This document shows positions 56,812-64,000 of a DNA stretch of 64,000 nucleotides, one piece after another (the stretch's first letter is position 1; each line of letters opens with the position of its first letter). The notes beneath the pieces are model-generated. The model did not search any database. It was not told the origin of the DNA and saw only the letters and a list, made by a program, of their open reading frames with translations. Source of the DNA: Syntrophobacterales bacterium (GTDB lineage: Bacteria > Desulfobacterota > Syntrophobacteria > Syntrophobacterales > Thermodesulforhabdaceae); contig JAOACS010000014.1 of NCBI GenBank assembly GCA_026417655.1, positions 1 through 64,000 on the forward strand, in the 5' to 3' direction. The translations under genes were made by a program, and so were the position numbers.

Positions 56812-58410
56812 TTGATACCTCTTAGATGGCGTCTGATAGTTGTTGTTGGTGTTTGTATAGTTGCCATTGTCTATCTTGTTCCCTCTGTAAGCCCTCAGCT
56901 TCCTTCATGGTGGAAGGGGATTCTTCCTAGAGAAAAGTTGCACTTAGGCCTTGATCTTCAGGGGGGTATGCATCTTGTGCTGGAGGTTCAGACTGATAAG
57001 GCAGTTGAGAGCTTTGTGGATAGGCAGCTCGAAGAACTTAGAAGTGTATTTCGAAAAGAGTCGATACCCTTCGAAAGGATCGATCGTCAGGGACTTTCGG
57101 AGATCTTTATAAAGTTTCCAACAGGCATTTCCATGACCAAGGTTGAGGAGGTTGTTAAGAAACAACTTTCTCTCTTCACTATTAAAAAGTCTGAAGTAAC
57201 CGAGAGTGGGGCTATTGTATTGATAGGCTTGAATGAAAAGGAAGTGCTCCACATTAAACAGATGGCTGCTCGACAGGCTCTGGAGACTATTAGAAACCGA
57301 GTGGATCAGTTTGGAGTGAGCGAACCCGATATACGCCCCCAATCGGGGGATAGGATCCTTGTTCAGCTTCCTGGTGTTAAGGACCCTCAACGCGCTATTG
57401 CTGTAATAGGAAAGACGGCTCAGCTTGAATTCAAACTCGTAGATGAAAGCGTTAGTCCCGAAGATATAGCTCAGGGTAGGGTTCCAGTGGGTTCCAGAGT
57501 GTATCCAGTGAAACGCTTCGATCCTGAAACGAGAAAAGTTCACCAGACTAATATTGTGCTCAAGGATCGGACTCTACTTACAGGAGAGTATATAACGGAT
57601 GCTAGGGTTAGAATAGACCAGCAGTATAATCAACCCTATGTTGGCCTTGAATTCGATCCCCAGGGAGCAAGGATCTTTGAAAGAATTACGGGTGAGCATG
57701 TAAAGGAACGTCTCGCCATTGTGCTTGATGGAGTTGTTTATTCAGCACCGGTGATCCAGGAAAAAATATCCGGAGGTAAGGCGAGCATTACCGGCTCCTT
57801 TACTATGGATGAAGCGAGAGATTTAGCTATTGTCCTAAGAGCAGGAGCCCTTCCTGCTCCTGTGAAAATTCTCGAGGAACGGACCGTTGGACCATCCCTT
57901 GGGCAGGATTCAATAAGGAAGGGAATTATCGCCGCAGTTGTAGGCGGTGTTGCTATCTTTGTTTTTATGGCCTTTTATTATCGCTTTGCAGGACTCATAG
58001 CCGATCTTGCACTTATTATGAACATTTTTATTATTCTTGCAGCCCTTGCCGCCTTCCAGGCTACCCTTACACTTCCCGGCATCGCAGGTATAATCTTAAC
58101 CATAGGTATGGCCGTTGACGCTAATGTTCTTATTTTTGAACGTATTCGTGAAGAATTACGACTAGGGAAAACCCCAAGAGCCGCAATCGATGCAGGTTAC
58201 AGTAGAGCCACGGTAACAATCATAGATTCTAACATTACCACCCTTATCGCTGCTGTTGTGCTGTTTCAGTTTGGAACTGGTCCTATTAGAGGCTTTGCAG
58301 TCACACTTTCGATAGGTATCCTATCGAGCATGTTTACAGCTATCATTGTTAGCCGTATGATTTTCGACTATTGGTTGATGAAGCGAAGAGTCTCTGAGTT
58401 GAGCATATAG
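56812..58410 (+). CDS. secD: Protein translocase subunit SecD
   Basis: 532 residues. A first membrane helix, a large periplasmic P1 domain (LGLDLQGGMHLVLEV at its start) and five C-terminal membrane helices with GIAGIILTIGMAVDANVLIFERIREE. It uses the proton gradient to complete secretion. The start is TTG, with GGAGG seven bases upstream; there is no in-frame ATG nearby. Confidence 0.95.
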   Translation: MIPLRWRLIVVVGVCIVAIVYLVPSVSPQLPSWWKGILPREKLHLGLDLQGGMHLVLEVQTDKAVESFVDRQLEELRSVFRKESIPFERIDRQGLSEIFIKFPTGISMTKVEEVVKKQLSLFTIKKSEVTESGAIVLIGLNEKEVLHIKQMAARQALETIRNRVDQFGVSEPDIRPQSGDRILVQLPGVKDPQRAIAVIGKTAQLEFKLVDESVSPEDIAQGRVPVGSRVYPVKRFDPETRKVHQTNIVLKDRTLLTGEYITDARVRIDQQYNQPYVGLEFDPQGARIFERITGEHVKERLAIVLDGVVYSAPVIQEKISGGKASITGSFTMDEARDLAIVLRAGALPAPVKILEERTVGPSLGQDSIRKGIIAAVVGGVAIFVFMAFYYRFAGLIADLALIMNIFIILAALAAFQATLTLPGIAGIILTIGMAVDANVLIFERIREELRLGKTPRAAIDAGYSRATVTIIDSNITTLIAAVVLFQFGTGPIRGFAVTLSIGILSSMFTAIIVSRMIFDYWLMKRRVSELSI

Positions 58411-58428
58411 CAGCAGGAGGCGAAGTGA

Positions 58429-59520
58429 ATGTGGCAGATTATAAGACCTGATATAAATATAGATTTTGTGGGAAGGCGGGTTTTAGCTCTCACTTTTTCC
58501 ATAGTTCTAACGGCGGTAGGAATTCTAGCTATTGTATTTCGAGGCGGACTGAATATGGGTATAGACTTTGCCGGTGGGACTATTGTTCAAATCAGGTTCA
58601 CCGAAGCTGTAGATGTTCAGAAGATTAGGTCAGCTTTAGAGCCTCTCGGGATAGCTAGTAGTGCCATTCAGCAAATTGGAACACCCTCTGACCACGAATT
58701 TATAATAAGGACAAGCATTCAGGATGAGTCTGAGAAGGCTGTTAGCGAAAAAATCCAGGCTGAGCTTGAAAGGACCTTTGGAAAAGATAAAGTCGAGATA
58801 CGGCGGGTTGAGATGGTAGGGCCAAAGATAGGTAAGGATCTACGGGAAAAGGCCCTCCTTACCGTCTATTATTCGCTGCTATTTATGGCGATTTATATTG
58901 CTGGTCGATTTGAGTCCAAATGGATTAAGAGTATAGTCATAAGTGCTGGCCTTTTCGGAGGCCTTAAGATCTTGGAAGCACTGGGAATTGGTTATGGTAT
59001 TCTTTCCATTTTAGCTCTCGTTGTGACCGTAGCAATCTTTTGGGTTTTTCACCTACCCTATGCCCTTGGTGCTATTTTGTCCCTCATTCACGATGTGATG
59101 ATGATAGTTGGGATATTTGCTATCCTTAATAAGGAATTCGATCTCACAGTTATTGCTGCTATCCTTACTATCATTGGATATTCCCTAAACGATACTATTA
59201 TCGTTTTCGATCGCATAAGGGAAAATCTTCGAAAAGAACGGGGGATAGATTTTAAGGAGATTGTCAACAGAAGTGTTAATCAGACTCTTAGCCGGACAAT
59301 CCTTACTTCTGGGACTACCCTTATTGTCGTTTTGGCACTTTTAATCTTTGGAAGTGCTGTTATAAAGGATTTTGCCCTTGCCCTTTTTATAGGTGTTCTG
59401 ACAGGAACCTACTCTTCAATCTTTATAGCTGTTCCAGTACTGATCCTATATGAAGAACGATTAATAGCCCGTAAAGGCGTAAAAGTAGAGGAACTACTTA
59501 AAAAGCCAACAAGAGCTTGA
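58429..59520 (+). CDS. secF: Protein translocase subunit SecF with extra membrane insertion
   Basis: 363 residues. GGLNMGIDFAGGTIVQI starts the periplasmic domain, and AAILTIIGYSLNDTIIVFDRIRENLRK is the conserved membrane region. Between RFESK and FHLPYALGAILSL there are about 50 extra residues (VISAGLFGGLKILEALGIG, ILSILALVVTVAIFWV), predicted to form about two additional membrane helices, not in typical SecF. It pairs with SecD. Confidence 0.93.
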   Translation: MWQIIRPDINIDFVGRRVLALTFSIVLTAVGILAIVFRGGLNMGIDFAGGTIVQIRFTEAVDVQKIRSALEPLGIASSAIQQIGTPSDHEFIIRTSIQDESEKAVSEKIQAELERTFGKDKVEIRRVEMVGPKIGKDLREKALLTVYYSLLFMAIYIAGRFESKWIKSIVISAGLFGGLKILEALGIGYGILSILALVVTVAIFWVFHLPYALGAILSLIHDVMMIVGIFAILNKEFDLTVIAAILTIIGYSLNDTIIVFDRIRENLRKERGIDFKEIVNRSVNQTLSRTILTSGTTLIVVLALLIFGSAVIKDFALALFIGVLTGTYSSIFIAVPVLILYEERLIARKGVKVEELLKKPTRA

Positions 59521-59530
59521 GGGGATTTCT

Positions 59531-61654
59531 TTAGGTATTGTTGAAAAATTCCTTAAGACTAGGGTCGGAGGAGATTTCCTCAAGACCTTTGCCCCACCTT
59601 ATGCGCCAACAGGGGTATTGAGTGGTTGTGCCGGGTAGATTGGGTTGGTCTTCTTCGCCAATTAAATCGTCTATTTGAAAGCTTACAAGCCTTGCTCTAG
59701 TTCTCAATAGATAACGATGGACAGCAAGAGTTAGTTCCCTTGGAGGAGGGCCCTTGTCATTGGCCTGAACATTGAGCCCTTCCTCGGAAAGGGTTTTAAG
59801 TATCTGAGCTCGATCCTTTGCCCGTTCTTCTCTGAGCCTTTCTTCAAGATTTTCATCGATCATTGCGAGTTTAGCTCGAAGATCTATATCCCTTTCCATC
59901 CAGTATCCCTTAAAGGTTGGTAGATCGTGAGTAGTAACGGTTGCAAGGGCGTTTTCTGGATACTCCCATGGTTTCTTAAAGGAACCATTAGGATGTTTTT
60001 CGAAGTAAAAAACTCGGTATGATAGAAATCTCCTTCGAGCCATTTCCTCTCTTACTTCATCAGGGACTGTGCCTAAATCCTCTCCCACCACAATGCATCT
60101 ATTTCTCACACTTTCTAGAGCCACAATCCTTGCCATGTCATCCATAGGGTATCTAACATAAGCACCATGGGCCGGTTTCAACCCTAAAGGTATCCAAAAT
60201 AGCCTAAAAAAACCCATTACGTGGTCAATCCTTAGAATATCTGCGTAGCGCATAACATCTTGTAGGGTTTCGATAAAGGGTCTGTAGTTGGCCTCCCTTA
60301 GTTTGTGGGGAACCATAGGAACAACTCCCCATTCCTGGCCAAGGGGATTAAAATCATCGGGAGGGGCACCAATACGAGCATCCAGTGTGTAAACGTCCTT
60401 ATCATACCAAACATCAAATCCTCCAGCATCAACACTTATAGAAAGATCGAGGTATAGCCTTACCTCGAGGGAATGGGCGTGAATTCTAACATTGGCAAGT
60501 TGTTCATGGGAGATAAATTGGAGGTAGCGGAAGAAATTCGCCCTATTTTCAAGCTCGTGGGTATTCTCTTGGTTCTGCCATTCCCACCATGGACTTTTAA
60601 AACGTTCTCGAAGAGCTTCGAATATACCATACCTTTCCAGAGTCTTTCCTCTTTCTAGACAAAATCTCATAAACGCTTCCGCTCGGGATGTTTTTGCATC
60701 GAGATGAAACTTAGAAAAGGCTTCATAGAGGGCTTGAAAGGCTTTATATAGGAGGGGAATGACAGAGTTGTAGTCAACCCTTTCTAGCCTTCTGTAGTGA
60801 TTGAGTTGGTCTAACAGACCATCTGGTAACAAGGAACGGGCCTCTTGGAATTCCGGAACTTCTTCAATAGCAACATACCACGGATTTAGGAACCGCCTGC
60901 TCGATGGACTGTAGGGACTGACATGGTAAGGATTTTCTGGAAAGAGGAGATGAAGGGGGCTTATACCTACAAAACCGGCTCCCATACGGGAAGCGATAGA
61001 AACAATCTCTCGTAGATCTGAAAAATCTCCAATTCCCCAGTTCCTTTCGGATCTTACTGCATAAAGTTGGACTGCAAGGCCCGATTTAGAAGTGAGTTTC
61101 TCGGGAAAGAAAGATAACGGAGGAGCTACAATAAGGAGAACTTCCTCGGGGTTATCCCTTTTGCTGGGGGTATGTATAAATAGTTTGTAATATCCGCATG
61201 AAGGGCTAATTGGGAGAGAGAAGGAGATTTTTCTAATCCCGCGCTCTTCTATTAATCTTCGCCAAAGCTCAGGACCCAATGTATCTGATGAAACGGTAAG
61301 TTCACTTTGCTCTATTCGTCCCTCTGTGACGTAAAAAATGTTATTAGTTTCAACCGCATATTCGTAAAGAGTCCAGTTTAGGTGTGTTGGGATGAAACCT
61401 TCACAACACGTGAAGGAAACCCTGGGAACCTCTCCCTCATCTATAGACACCACTGGAGGGATATGCCACCTTAGTTTCTCGAGAATGTTCTCTATCTCAG
61501 CGTGAGCTTCCGATTCTTCATAGGCCCTTATACCCATAGAACCTAAAATCGCCCTTTGGGTTTCCATGGAGGTCCTATGATACTTTCCCTCAATGTCCCA
61601 ATAGCCAGGTAATATGCCAAAGTAGTGAGCCAGGAGGGATAGTAGATCTTCCAT
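59531..61654 (-). CDS. malQ: 4-alpha-glucanotransferase (amylomaltase, GH77)
   Basis: 707 residues. GH77 features are GIGDFSDLREIVSIASRMGAGFVGISPLHLL-like N-terminal barrel, LRIDHVMGFFRLFWIP (nucleophile Asp), ILVVGEDLGTVPDEVRE-like (here VVGEDLGTVPDEV, acid/base Glu), and TTHDLPTFKGYW. The N-terminal about 200 residues form a beta-rich extension. It transfers maltodextrin segments. Met at 61654 is preferred; an upstream in-frame start would add 28 residues overlapping the next gene. Confidence 0.92.
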   Translation of the reverse strand: MEDLLSLLAHYFGILPGYWDIEGKYHRTSMETQRAILGSMGIRAYEESEAHAEIENILEKLRWHIPPVVSIDEGEVPRVSFTCCEGFIPTHLNWTLYEYAVETNNIFYVTEGRIEQSELTVSSDTLGPELWRRLIEERGIRKISFSLPISPSCGYYKLFIHTPSKRDNPEEVLLIVAPPLSFFPEKLTSKSGLAVQLYAVRSERNWGIGDFSDLREIVSIASRMGAGFVGISPLHLLFPENPYHVSPYSPSSRRFLNPWYVAIEEVPEFQEARSLLPDGLLDQLNHYRRLERVDYNSVIPLLYKAFQALYEAFSKFHLDAKTSRAEAFMRFCLERGKTLERYGIFEALRERFKSPWWEWQNQENTHELENRANFFRYLQFISHEQLANVRIHAHSLEVRLYLDLSISVDAGGFDVWYDKDVYTLDARIGAPPDDFNPLGQEWGVVPMVPHKLREANYRPFIETLQDVMRYADILRIDHVMGFFRLFWIPLGLKPAHGAYVRYPMDDMARIVALESVRNRCIVVGEDLGTVPDEVREEMARRRFLSYRVFYFEKHPNGSFKKPWEYPENALATVTTHDLPTFKGYWMERDIDLRAKLAMIDENLEERLREERAKDRAQILKTLSEEGLNVQANDKGPPPRELTLAVHRYLLRTRARLVSFQIDDLIGEEDQPNLPGTTTQYPCWRIRWGKGLEEISSDPSLKEFFNNT

Positions 61655-61674
61655 TTGTAGCCTACCCTTATTAA

Positions 61675-62490
61675 TTAACGTGCCGTTATAGAACTGCGGG
61701 CAGGATAATAGCCGCTTGGCACAACGACCCCTGGCCAAACTAGACTACCTGGTCCAATGAGGACTCCTGGATTTGTTACGCTATTGCAACCGGTTTCAGT
61801 TCCATCACCCAGAATAGCCCCAAGTTTATAAAGGTTTGTAGGTATTTCTTCTTTTTCTACTCGGATGTTTATCATTCGGTGATTCATCTTTAGATTGGCG
61901 AGCTTGGTTCCTGCCCCAAGGTTTACACCTTTACCTAGGATACTGTCTCCCACATAGGCAAAATGCCCGGCCTTGGCACCATCCAAAAAGATAGCGTTTT
62001 TTACCTCCGTTGTATGCCCTACAACACACCGATCGCCTATTAAGGCTCGACCTCGAATGTAGGCACCTTGACGTATTTCCGAGTTATTTCCAATTATGGT
62101 AGGTCCCTTTATGAGCGCTCCAGGTTCTACAACTACCCCATTACCAATCCAAATCTTTTCATCCCAGAGGATTGCTCCAGCGTAAATGACCGATGCCTCA
62201 ACCGTCTCTTCTCCCTCCACCACCACTTTAAAGGATCCTTTTGTTGGGTCACCTCCTTGGATCCTAAACCCCTGGCGATATACTTTTCCATGCCATAGAA
62301 TAACCGTTTCGGGTAAGGGTTTTTGGAAATATCCGATCTTAGAAAGGGGACTTTCTTTTTTCTCTGAGGCCTCAAAACATATGTCCTGGATACCCTTTAC
62401 TATTTCCCACACCAGATCGTATTGTCTCAGAAAATGACCGTAGCGCACAGAGGACAAATCAAAAAAAAATTCGGGCCTAAATATGTCCAT
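61675..62490 (-). CDS. Left-handed beta-helix (hexapeptide) protein, GlmU C-terminal-like
   Basis: 271 residues. An N-terminal about 70-residue part precedes many hexapeptide repeats (for example IGNGVVVEPGALIKGPTIIG, GDRCVVGHTTEVKN, GAILGDGTETGCNSVTNPG), the fold of GlmU/LpxA acyltransferases. There is no nucleotidyltransferase motif. It may act as an acyl- or acetyltransferase or sugar-nucleotide partner. It lies 20 bases upstream of malQ, so it is probably in the same unit. Confidence 0.8.
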   Translation of the reverse strand: MDIFRPEFFFDLSSVRYGHFLRQYDLVWEIVKGIQDICFEASEKKESPLSKIGYFQKPLPETVILWHGKVYRQGFRIQGGDPTKGSFKVVVEGEETVEASVIYAGAILWDEKIWIGNGVVVEPGALIKGPTIIGNNSEIRQGAYIRGRALIGDRCVVGHTTEVKNAIFLDGAKAGHFAYVGDSILGKGVNLGAGTKLANLKMNHRMINIRVEKEEIPTNLYKLGAILGDGTETGCNSVTNPGVLIGPGSLVWPGVVVPSGYYPARSSITAR

Positions 62491-62505
62491 TCACTAATCT
62501 CCTTT

Positions 62506-62949
62506 TCACTTTTTGGATTTAATAAGTCTATTGTGTTCTATCTTCATACATTTGTTCATCACCACCTTGAGCCCTGCCTGTTTTGCCTTCTCTGCGGCTT
62601 CGTTATGCGTGAGACCAAGTTGCATCCATACCGCCCCTGCTCCTACCTGAATGGCCTCATCAACTATTCCTGGAATGGCTTCCACATTTCTAAAGATATC
62701 GACAACATCAACCCTTTCGGGAATGGATTTGAGATCCGGATAGCATGGTTCCCCAAGGACTTCCTTGTATTTTGGATTCACGGGAATAACTTTATAACCG
62801 TGTTCTTTGAGGTACTTTGCCACCTTGTGGCTGTCTCGGTCTTCGTTATGGGATATACCTACAACCGCAACAGTTTTTGCTGATTTCAAAAGTTCCACAA
62901 CCTCTTCATCAGAAGCGATGTAATCTGGGATTTCACATCCTTTTGTCAT
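62506..62949 (-). CDS. CoA-binding protein
   Basis: 147 residues of the CoA_binding_2 family: TVAVVGISHNEDRDSHKVAKYLKEHGYKVIPVNP-like Rossmann start and GAVWMQLGLTHNEAAEKAKQAGLKVVMNKC. It is a single domain. The role is unknown; it may be a CoA-dependent sensor. Its start overlaps the end of the U32 gene by 17 bases and it precedes the beta-helix gene by 15 bases. Confidence 0.9.
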   Translation of the reverse strand: MTKGCEIPDYIASDEEVVELLKSAKTVAVVGISHNEDRDSHKVAKYLKEHGYKVIPVNPKYKEVLGEPCYPDLKSIPERVDVVDIFRNVEAIPGIVDEAIQVGAGAVWMQLGLTHNEAAEKAKQAGLKVVMNKCMKIEHNRLIKSKK

Positions 62950-64000
62950 GGCTTACCTCCTTTACTAGGTTTAGGTTCCAATTGCAGTCGGTAAAGGGTT
63001 TATCATCCCTTTCATGTTCAAATCCACTAAGGAGTCTCGAAAGATCTTTGCTAAGATCTCGAGGTCCCTCGCTTAAGTCTATAGCAAAATAATGATACCC
63101 CATATTGATAAGTTCTCCAAGCTTTCCAAAAAGGCTTATGGGGCGATCAGCGTAGATAAAGCTCAAAGCTCCATTTCTGGAGTAGTAATATCTTTCCCCC
63201 TTCTCCGTTATAAAGGGCTTCATTTCCATAAGCTTTGGCTCAAGGATGGATACCATAAGGGATGGCCATGAATACACTGTTACTATGGGCACTGCTGGCA
63301 TTGGATATTTTATGAACTCTAGAAGCTCTCCCTTCGTAACGTCTACAGAAAGGCTGATGGCGAAACATCCCTGTTGGGCCCAGTGAAAAAGAGCTGCTGG
63401 GTTTCTAACATTAAGTCTTATCCCTCCAAAGATTCCAATCTTTTGCCGATTTTCAGTAAGTTTTTGCAGAACCTCCAGGTGGCTAGTGTTATTGATTTCC
63501 CATAGCAAAAAACCTCTTGATATGAACCACCCTATGGCTCGTTCATAGATCTTCATCCTTTGCGTCCATCCAACTATAGGAGTAGGAAGAGAGAGCACAA
63601 GCCGCTCCTTTTGGGCATCGAGAATACGCATTTTGGCTAGACTCTCAAGATTATGAAGGGTTGCCTTCAGTATAATCCATCGTGCAGGCGAATGAAAAAC
63701 GGAAGGTAGAATTTCTGGATTTGAAATCTTGACTATAAGTTTAGTGCCTCCCCTTCGAAGGGCTCGTCTCTTATCTGGTAGCTCCTCTAACATATCCCTA
63801 AGAGACGTAGAGGGGGGTGGCTTTAGAGAAATACCTTGGGAAATCTCAGAGCGGATTCGCTTCCAAACTAAGTGGGGCCTTTCCCCCTTTCTCCCCACGA
63901 AGAATAGCTTAGCACCCACGGGTAGGTCGGAGAACCCTTCAAGCTCAAAAAGTTCATCTCCTAATTTACTAATCTTTATGATCTCCCTTAGTCTTTCTTC
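62933..64000 (-). CDS. U32 peptidase-like protein, C-terminal part (cut by the window edge)
   Basis: The frame is open to the right window edge, giving 355 residues; the apparent GTG at 63919 is only an internal codon. The text includes FELEGFSDLPVGAKLFFVGRKGE-type C-terminal beta domain, GGIRLNVRNPAAL, and YYSRNGALSFIYADRPISL. This fits the larger U32 (DUF3656-containing) proteins, whose catalytic barrel would lie beyond the window. It is probably an anaerobic hydroxylation- or peptide-related enzyme. It overlaps the CoA-binding gene by 17 bases. Confidence 0.7.
   Translation of the reverse strand, partial: EERLREIIKISKLGDELFELEGFSDLPVGAKLFFVGRKGERPHLVWKRIRSEISQGISLKPPPSTSLRDMLEELPDKRRALRRGGTKLIVKISNPEILPSVFHSPARWIILKATLHNLESLAKMRILDAQKERLVLSLPTPIVGWTQRMKIYERAIGWFISRGFLLWEINNTSHLEVLQKLTENRQKIGIFGGIRLNVRNPAALFHWAQQGCFAISLSVDVTKGELLEFIKYPMPAVPIVTVYSWPSLMVSILEPKLMEMKPFITEKGERYYYSRNGALSFIYADRPISLFGKLGELINMGYHYFAIDLSEGPRDLSKDLSRLLSGFEHERDDKPFTDCNWNLNLVKEVSHDKRM

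Noticed and set aside
62422-62883. Plus-strand ORF of 153 codons opposite the CoA-binding gene
   Set aside because: Antisense shadow with Phe/Ser/His-rich composition and no ribosome site.
1-64000. CRISPR arrays, insertion sequences, prophage or rRNA
   Set aside because: No regularly spaced repeats, transposase, integrase or phage structural genes, or rRNA signatures were seen.

Overview
The window looks like bacterial chromosome from a Gram-negative, anaerobic bacterium, most likely a Desulfobacterota (former Deltaproteobacteria) member. Support: lipid A kinase, a TonB receptor and Tat/Sec export; an HdrD/DsrK-like iron-sulfur protein with an in-frame UGA at a conserved Cys; families I associate with that phylum (DUF6178, DUF3786, DUF4911, FmdB zinc ribbon, archaeal-type FBP aldolase/phosphatase). 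These assignments come from reading sequences, not searches. The left edge is a real contig end: bases 1-19 are the Tn5/Nextera mosaic-end adapter. The right edge cuts a U32-peptidase-like gene.

Layout. 0-5.8 kb: sensory module (periplasmic binding protein, hybrid kinase, diguanylate cyclase). 5.9-8.1 kb: Mre11-like nuclease operon with a half ABC-ATPase that has no P-loop. 8.1-10.5 kb: lipoprotein and zinc ribbon. 10.5-14.7 kb: divergent class II aldolase homologue, TonB receptor and a decayed FmdE-like gene. 14.7-23.2 kb: metal efflux, glycosyltransferase, peptidase, DUF6178, LOG-like protein and a PgsA-LpxK fusion. 23.3-30.8 kb: miaB, bifunctional nuclease, copper ATPase, HPr/enzyme I, SmpB, tRNA-Val. 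30.9-37.2 kb: U32 protein, amidase, UDP-xylose synthase, a broken receiver gene and an NtrB/NtrC pair. 37.2-43 kb: TetR regulator, methyltransferase, CcsB, TatAB/TatC, RdgB, a B12-fold-like protein and a radical SAM protein. 43-46.3 kb: the likely selenoprotein and a cobalamin-riboswitch-controlled peptide/radical SAM pair. 46.3-50.5 kb: FBP aldolase/phosphatase, Mrp ATPase, transketolase. 50.4-56.4 kb: two minus-strand genes, SRP RNA, an acidic protein, ValS, NadC. 56.4-59.5 kb: yajC-secD-secF. 59.5-64 kb: amylomaltase, left-handed beta-helix protein, CoA-binding protein, U32 C-terminal part.

Most interesting. (1) At 45.8-46.3 kb (minus strand) a promoter, a cobalamin riboswitch with terminator, a 29-residue ORF with a strong ribosome site, a hairpin and a SPASM radical SAM enzyme form a compact B12-repressed peptide-modification (RiPP-like) locus. 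I recall, unverified, that NCBI family names CbpA/CbpB cover this pair; I know of no characterised product. (2) The HdrD-like gene at 43.0-44.3 kb reads as one selenoprotein through UGA codon 228. (3) PgsA and LpxK are fused in one ORF. (4) The Mre11 operon carries only the C-terminal Rad50 lobe. (5) Two genes are decayed (FmdE-like next to the TonB receptor; a receiver upstream of NtrBC). No CRISPR array, insertion sequence, prophage or rRNA was seen.
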